In this document: positions 6,542 through 8,934 of the stretch, piece after piece | Layout: each line of letters begins with the position of its first letter | How positions within the stretch are numbered: position 1 is the first letter of the stretch | NCBI GenBank assembly: GCA_002168195.1 | Contig: NHBP01000028.1 | Coordinates: 41,487-50,420, forward strand | Reading direction: 5' to 3' | Length of the DNA: 8,934 bases | DNA from: Planctomycetaceae bacterium TMED10 | Lineage (GTDB): Bacteria; Planctomycetota; Planctomycetia; Pirellulales; UBA7805 | Made by a program: the position numbers and the translations under genes | The notes under the pieces: generated by a model | The model's database searches: none | What the model saw: only the letters and a program-made list of their open reading frames with translations | Told to the model about the DNA's origin: nothing

Positions 6542-7507
6542 ATGGCTTCCGATTTTCGTTTAAAAGAACAACTTCCCGATTTGACCGACCGTATTGTTAA
6601 GAGCTATTCAGAGGTTGGAACAATCAATCATCTCGGTCACAGTCCGTTACCGAATTACGACGTCATTATTGATGTTGCTGAATCGATTAAGGAAATCATT
6701 TACCCCGGTTATCGTCGTCGCGAAGGTTTGCACCTCGGCAACATTACGTACCACGTTGGTGATTTGATCGACGGATTACACGATAAGCTTACACAGCAAG
6801 TGGCCCGGGCACTTCGGCACGATGCGGGAATCGATGACCATACGGCGGATGACACCGATTTTGAAGCGCTTGCGCAGACGATGACAATCCAGTTTCTTGA
6901 AAAAATACCCGACTTGCGCCGGTTACTGGCCACGGATGTCGAAGCTGCATTGGCAGGTGACCCATCAGTGCGGGGAGTCGACGAGGTAATTTTTTGCTAC
7001 CCGGGTCTTGAGGCCGTCACGATCTATCGCGTTGCCCATGAGTTGTATCGTTTGAATATTCCTTTTATTCCCCGAATGCTCACCGAATGGGCACATCGGG
7101 AAACGGGGATTGATATCCATCCGGGAGCCCAAATCCAGGATCACTTCTTTATCGACCACGGTACGGGTGTCGTCATTGGACAAACGTGTGAGATTGGTCG
7201 GCATGTGAAGATTTACCAGGGTGTTACTTTGGGGGCACTCAGCTTCCAAACGGATGAAGCAGGCGGGCTCATTCGAGGTGATGAAATAAAACGACATCCG
7301 ACGATTGAAGACCATGTTGTTATTTATGCAAATGCGACCGTGCTTGGTGGAAAGACGGTGGTGGGGCATGATTCGGTAATTGGGTCGAGTGTCTGGATCA
7401 CTCGAACCGTAAAGCCGAGGACAACCGTCGTTCTGGAAAAGCCAAAACTCCGAGAGAGGAGTGAGCAGAATGATGATCTGGTCGCAGAGGCCAACTACCA
7501 GATTTAG
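6542..7507 (+). CDS. epsC: Serine O-acetyltransferase, EpsC type
   Basis: This enzyme acetylates L-serine with acetyl-CoA to give O-acetylserine, the first committed step of cysteine synthesis, in the cytoplasm. At 321 residues it fits the longer EpsC branch of the CysE family. An all-helical N-terminal half (about 1-180) includes [16 protein letters not shown] (153-168). The left-handed beta-helix acyltransferase domain follows from about 187. Catalytic residues match E. coli CysE: Asp191 in GIDIHPGA (its Asp143), His206 in [12 protein letters not shown] (its His158) and His252 in [10 protein letters not shown] (its His193). Hexapeptide repeats continue through about 290 ([21 protein letters not shown]). 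The C-terminal tail is hydrophilic and could carry the cysteine feedback or CysK-docking function: it ends in Ile, as CysK-binding tails do. ATG 6542 has no clear Shine-Dalgarno site. The preceding 345 bp may regulate it. The stop overlaps the converging minus-strand ORF by 4 bases. Confidence 0.95.
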   Translation: MASDFRLKEQLPDLTDRIVKSYSEVGTINHLGHSPLPNYDVIIDVAESIKEIIYPGYRRREGLHLGNITYHVGDLIDGLHDKLTQQVARALRHDAGIDDHTADDTDFEALAQTMTIQFLEKIPDLRRLLATDVEAALAGDPSVRGVDEVIFCYPGLEAVTIYRVAHELYRLNIPFIPRMLTEWAHRETGIDIHPGAQIQDHFFIDHGTGVVIGQTCEIGRHVKIYQGVTLGALSFQTDEAGGLIRGDEIKRHPTIEDHVVIYANATVLGGKTVVGHDSVIGSSVWITRTVKPRTTVVLEKPKLRERSEQNDDLVAEANYQI

Positions 7508-7803
7508 GTCCTGGCTTGTTCGATGGTTTTGGCGCGGGCATAGAGCCGTTGGAATCGGTGTGTTTCTCGTTCTAGGTGACGCATGAGTTCAGTCAGGTGT
7601 GCTTCATAAACGACGACCTTATTCTCAGGTGAGAAAGATCGTGGATGGCTCGAAATGCCATTGTTATCTGCGTTGTCATCTGCGTTGGCTTGGGCTCTTT
7701 TTTGCAAGGTGGTCACCGAATCAAGTTCACATAATGCATTCGCAGATGCGTTGCCTAAATCAATCAGTCCAATGATCCGTGAGACATGCTTTGCTTCGTT
7801 CAA
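7504..7803 (-). CDS. ORF likely encoding the displaced C-terminal part of the FHA-like protein
   Basis: This frame gives 99 residues from a TTG at 7803, but it stays open upstream to a TAA at 7888-7890. The upstream part (SYRPSGIIFALISAKGDS) reads like protein and overlaps the end of the FHA-like ORF in the other frame. I therefore think it is the real C-terminal half of that protein, joined by a one-base frameshift, and not a separate gene. A 12-bp duplication (7666-7689) is in frame and encodes the N/A/D repeat NADDNADN. The end ([19 protein letters not shown]) is a strongly helical, possibly coiled-coil tail. No domain is recognised. If it is a separate gene, TTG 7803 is the likely start. 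It ends tail-to-tail with epsC, the two stop codons overlapping. Confidence 0.5.
   Translation of the reverse strand: MNEAKHVSRIIGLIDLGNASANALCELDSVTTLQKRAQANADDNADNNGISSHPRSFSPENKVVVYEAHLTELMRHLERETHRFQRLYARAKTIEQART
7666..7689. repeat. 12-bp in-frame tandem duplication
   Basis: ATCTGCGTTGTC (7666-7677) is followed by ATCTGCGTTGGC (7678-7689), differing at one base. On the minus strand it encodes two copies of an N-A-D-(D/N) tetrapeptide. A length divisible by three supports that this frame is, or was, translated. Confidence 0.8.
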
Positions 7804-7819
7804 GGAATCTCCCTTCGCG

Positions 7820-8467
7820 CTAATTAAGGCAAATATGATGCCAGATGGGCGGTAACTGTCCGGTGGCCGGTCGACCGATCGTAATATTTAGTCGTGTCGC
7901 GCTGTGATCACATGCATTCGTTGATTTTTGATCCATTGTGATTGGTGGAACTTCGTCCGTTTCTCGGCCACCAATGGAGGCTAACAATCGACTTGCCTGT
8001 TCAATCAATTGAATGCTGGTTTCCGTACCGGGCATGTCGTTGTCTAAAGTGATGCGATCCATATCCTGGTGACGATGCAGTTTCTGCGAATGATCCTCTT
8101 GAAACAAGCTGGGCGTAACTTGAAGTGCGATCGCCAATGGACCGGCGGTGATCTTCGCAGTTGTCGTGATCCGCTGTCGCTCAATGAGATTCGTATCGAG
8201 CAAGAGTGGTGGTCCTCCACCGAGGTGCCGAATCACGGCACCCTGTGAATCGACCAAGAGGAATGCGTACATCGGCGGAAAATAATCGCCACTCAGAATG
8301 AAATCGCATTCGGGATCGCTGCCGAGAAAAATCGTCGTGCTTTCAAAATTGCTTTGGGGATTTCTTTGAGCGCCCGAGAGTACATCAATTTGCAAACACG
8401 CTGAACCACCTGAGATTCCGGTTTGAACCGGCAGACTGGGAGAAAGAACGGAATCCATACTTTGCAC
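7820..8467 (-). CDS. FHA-like domain protein, probably truncated by frameshift
   Basis: This 215-residue soluble protein resembles a divergent forkhead-associated (FHA) domain, a beta-sandwich that binds phosphothreonine peptides. The core runs from about residue 25 to 117: strand LQIDVLSG, then IFLGSDPECDFILSG (46-60, compare the FHA signature GRDPDCDIVL), then MYAFLLVDSQGAVIRHLGG and a final ITAGPLAIALQV strand pair. The usual Arg after the first Gly of the signature is Ser50 and the Ser-x-x-His motif is not visible, so phosphopeptide binding may be lost. After about 120 the protein is hydrophilic with one helix (SIQLIEQASRLLASIG). The GTG start at 8467 has GGGAAG five bases upstream and an in-frame TAG just before it; ATG 8458 is the alternative. 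The C-terminus (LPPIWHHICLN) looks like out-of-frame sequence, and the neighbouring frame continues plausibly to 7504. It lies 260 bp downstream of atpC. Confidence 0.6.
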   Translation of the reverse strand: MQSMDSVLSPSLPVQTGISGGSACLQIDVLSGAQRNPQSNFESTTIFLGSDPECDFILSGDYFPPMYAFLLVDSQGAVIRHLGGGPPLLLDTNLIERQRITTTAKITAGPLAIALQVTPSLFQEDHSQKLHRHQDMDRITLDNDMPGTETSIQLIEQASRLLASIGGRETDEVPPITMDQKSTNACDHSATRLNITIGRPATGQLPPIWHHICLN

Positions 8468-8472
8468 CTAGA

Positions 8473-8478
8473 CTTCCC
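8473..8478 (-). promoter_or_regulatory. Ribosome binding site of the FHA-like gene
   Basis: On the minus strand GGGAAG (part of AGGGAAG) lies 5 bases before GTG 8467 and 14 bases before ATG 8458. The spacing favours the GTG start. Confidence 0.4.
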
Positions 8479-8727
8479 TGAAACACGGAGATGCTGCCAT
8501 TACGCGCCCGCTGTTACAGATCGACAATTCGGGTCGTTTTTTTCCACTGCGATTAGAGGAATGGTCAGGAAATCGCCTTTTTCCGGTCCAGTCGGACACT
8601 TTGGAAGAGATGGTCCGATGAGAGCGATCACGCAGCCTCAGGCCAAGATGGACGGAGATTGAGGGGGCAGGGTACTGGAAGTGAACGAATGTTCCGATTT
8701 TGCCTACTGCGATCCGACTCGAATGAC

Positions 8728-8934
8728 TTAACCTCGCGATCGAGATACCCACTGTTGGCCACGAGCCTGCGCGACGGCTCGATCACGAATGGCGATCGTT
8801 TCAGGTGTATTTGCCGGTTTTTGCTGGGCTGCGACAAGTGTTGATTCAATCTCAGCTTGATCAAGTTCTTCGGCAGGGATCGCCCGTTGGGTCAAGATAG
8901 ACACCATGTTGCCACTCACCTCGACAAATCCTCC
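8728..8934 (-). CDS. atpC: ATP synthase F1 epsilon subunit, C-terminal part
   Basis: This is the 3' end (68 residues) of the gene for the epsilon subunit of F1Fo ATP synthase, which couples the central stalk to the c-ring and can inhibit ATP hydrolysis. The gene enters from the right edge, so the N-terminal beta-sandwich is mostly missing. The visible part starts with GGFVEVSGNMVSILTQRA, the last strands of that sandwich with the conserved G-G-F-x-E-V and N-x-V-x-(I/V)-L-(T)-x-x-A pattern. IPAEELDQAEIESTL and PETIAIRDRAVAQARGQQ follow, forming the C-terminal helical hairpin. The stop TAA is at 8728-8730. The GTG at 8919 lies inside this conserved core and is not the true start. atpD is expected just beyond the window edge, as in most atp operons; this cannot be seen here. 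Confidence 0.9.
   Translation of the reverse strand, partial: GGFVEVSGNMVSILTQRAIPAEELDQAEIESTLVAAQQKPANTPETIAIRDRAVAQARGQQWVSRSRG

Noticed and set aside
8468..8752. Minus-strand frame overlapping the end of atpC and the gap after it
   Set aside because: It overlaps the atpC 3' end in another frame and has no protein-like features; the 260-bp gap shows nothing else that I can support.
8423..8844. Plus-strand frames over the FHA-like start and atpC
   Set aside because: They are antisense to well-supported or better-supported genes and have no recognisable motifs.

Overview
The window looks like ordinary chromosomal DNA from a bacterium of moderate G+C content, most likely a member of the Planctomycetota. 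This assignment is an inference. It rests on the mix of an EF-G-like second elongation factor, an EpsC-type serine acetyltransferase, a divergent FHA protein, a coiled-coil OmpA lipoprotein, wide intergenic gaps and frequent weak or absent Shine-Dalgarno sites. No rRNA, tRNA, CRISPR array, transposase or phage gene was seen.

Layout: positions 1-437 carry no recognisable gene; they start with three tandem copies of a 16-bp unit and later hold a weak terminator-like hairpin followed by T7. From 438 to 7507 every gene is on the + strand: a membrane-anchored thioredoxin-like protein (TlpA type), a coiled-coil OmpA-family lipoprotein, HisH, HisA, an EF-G-like GTPase, and serine O-acetyltransferase EpsC after a 345-bp gap rich in inverted repeats. 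From 7504 to the right edge the genes are on the - strand: the C-terminal part of the ATP synthase epsilon subunit (cut by the window edge), then an FHA-like protein whose reading frame appears to continue, shifted by one base, into a second ORF. That second ORF ends tail-to-tail on the epsC stop codon.

How the genes fit together: HisH and HisA are neighbouring enzymes of histidine synthesis. HisA makes PRFAR, and HisH supplies ammonia to HisF, which is not in the window, to use it. The TlpA-like and OmpA-like genes are both cell-envelope proteins. The EF-G-like factor is a translation GTPase paralogue, EpsC starts cysteine synthesis, and the atp genes lie to the right. This is a housekeeping neighbourhood and not an obvious accessory island.

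I found no clear undescribed multi-gene system. The points most worth a second look are a run of nine G (plus one of seven) inside the OmpA lipoprotein gene, where a one-base slip would switch the protein off; the frame break in the FHA gene; and the palindrome-rich leader in front of epsC.
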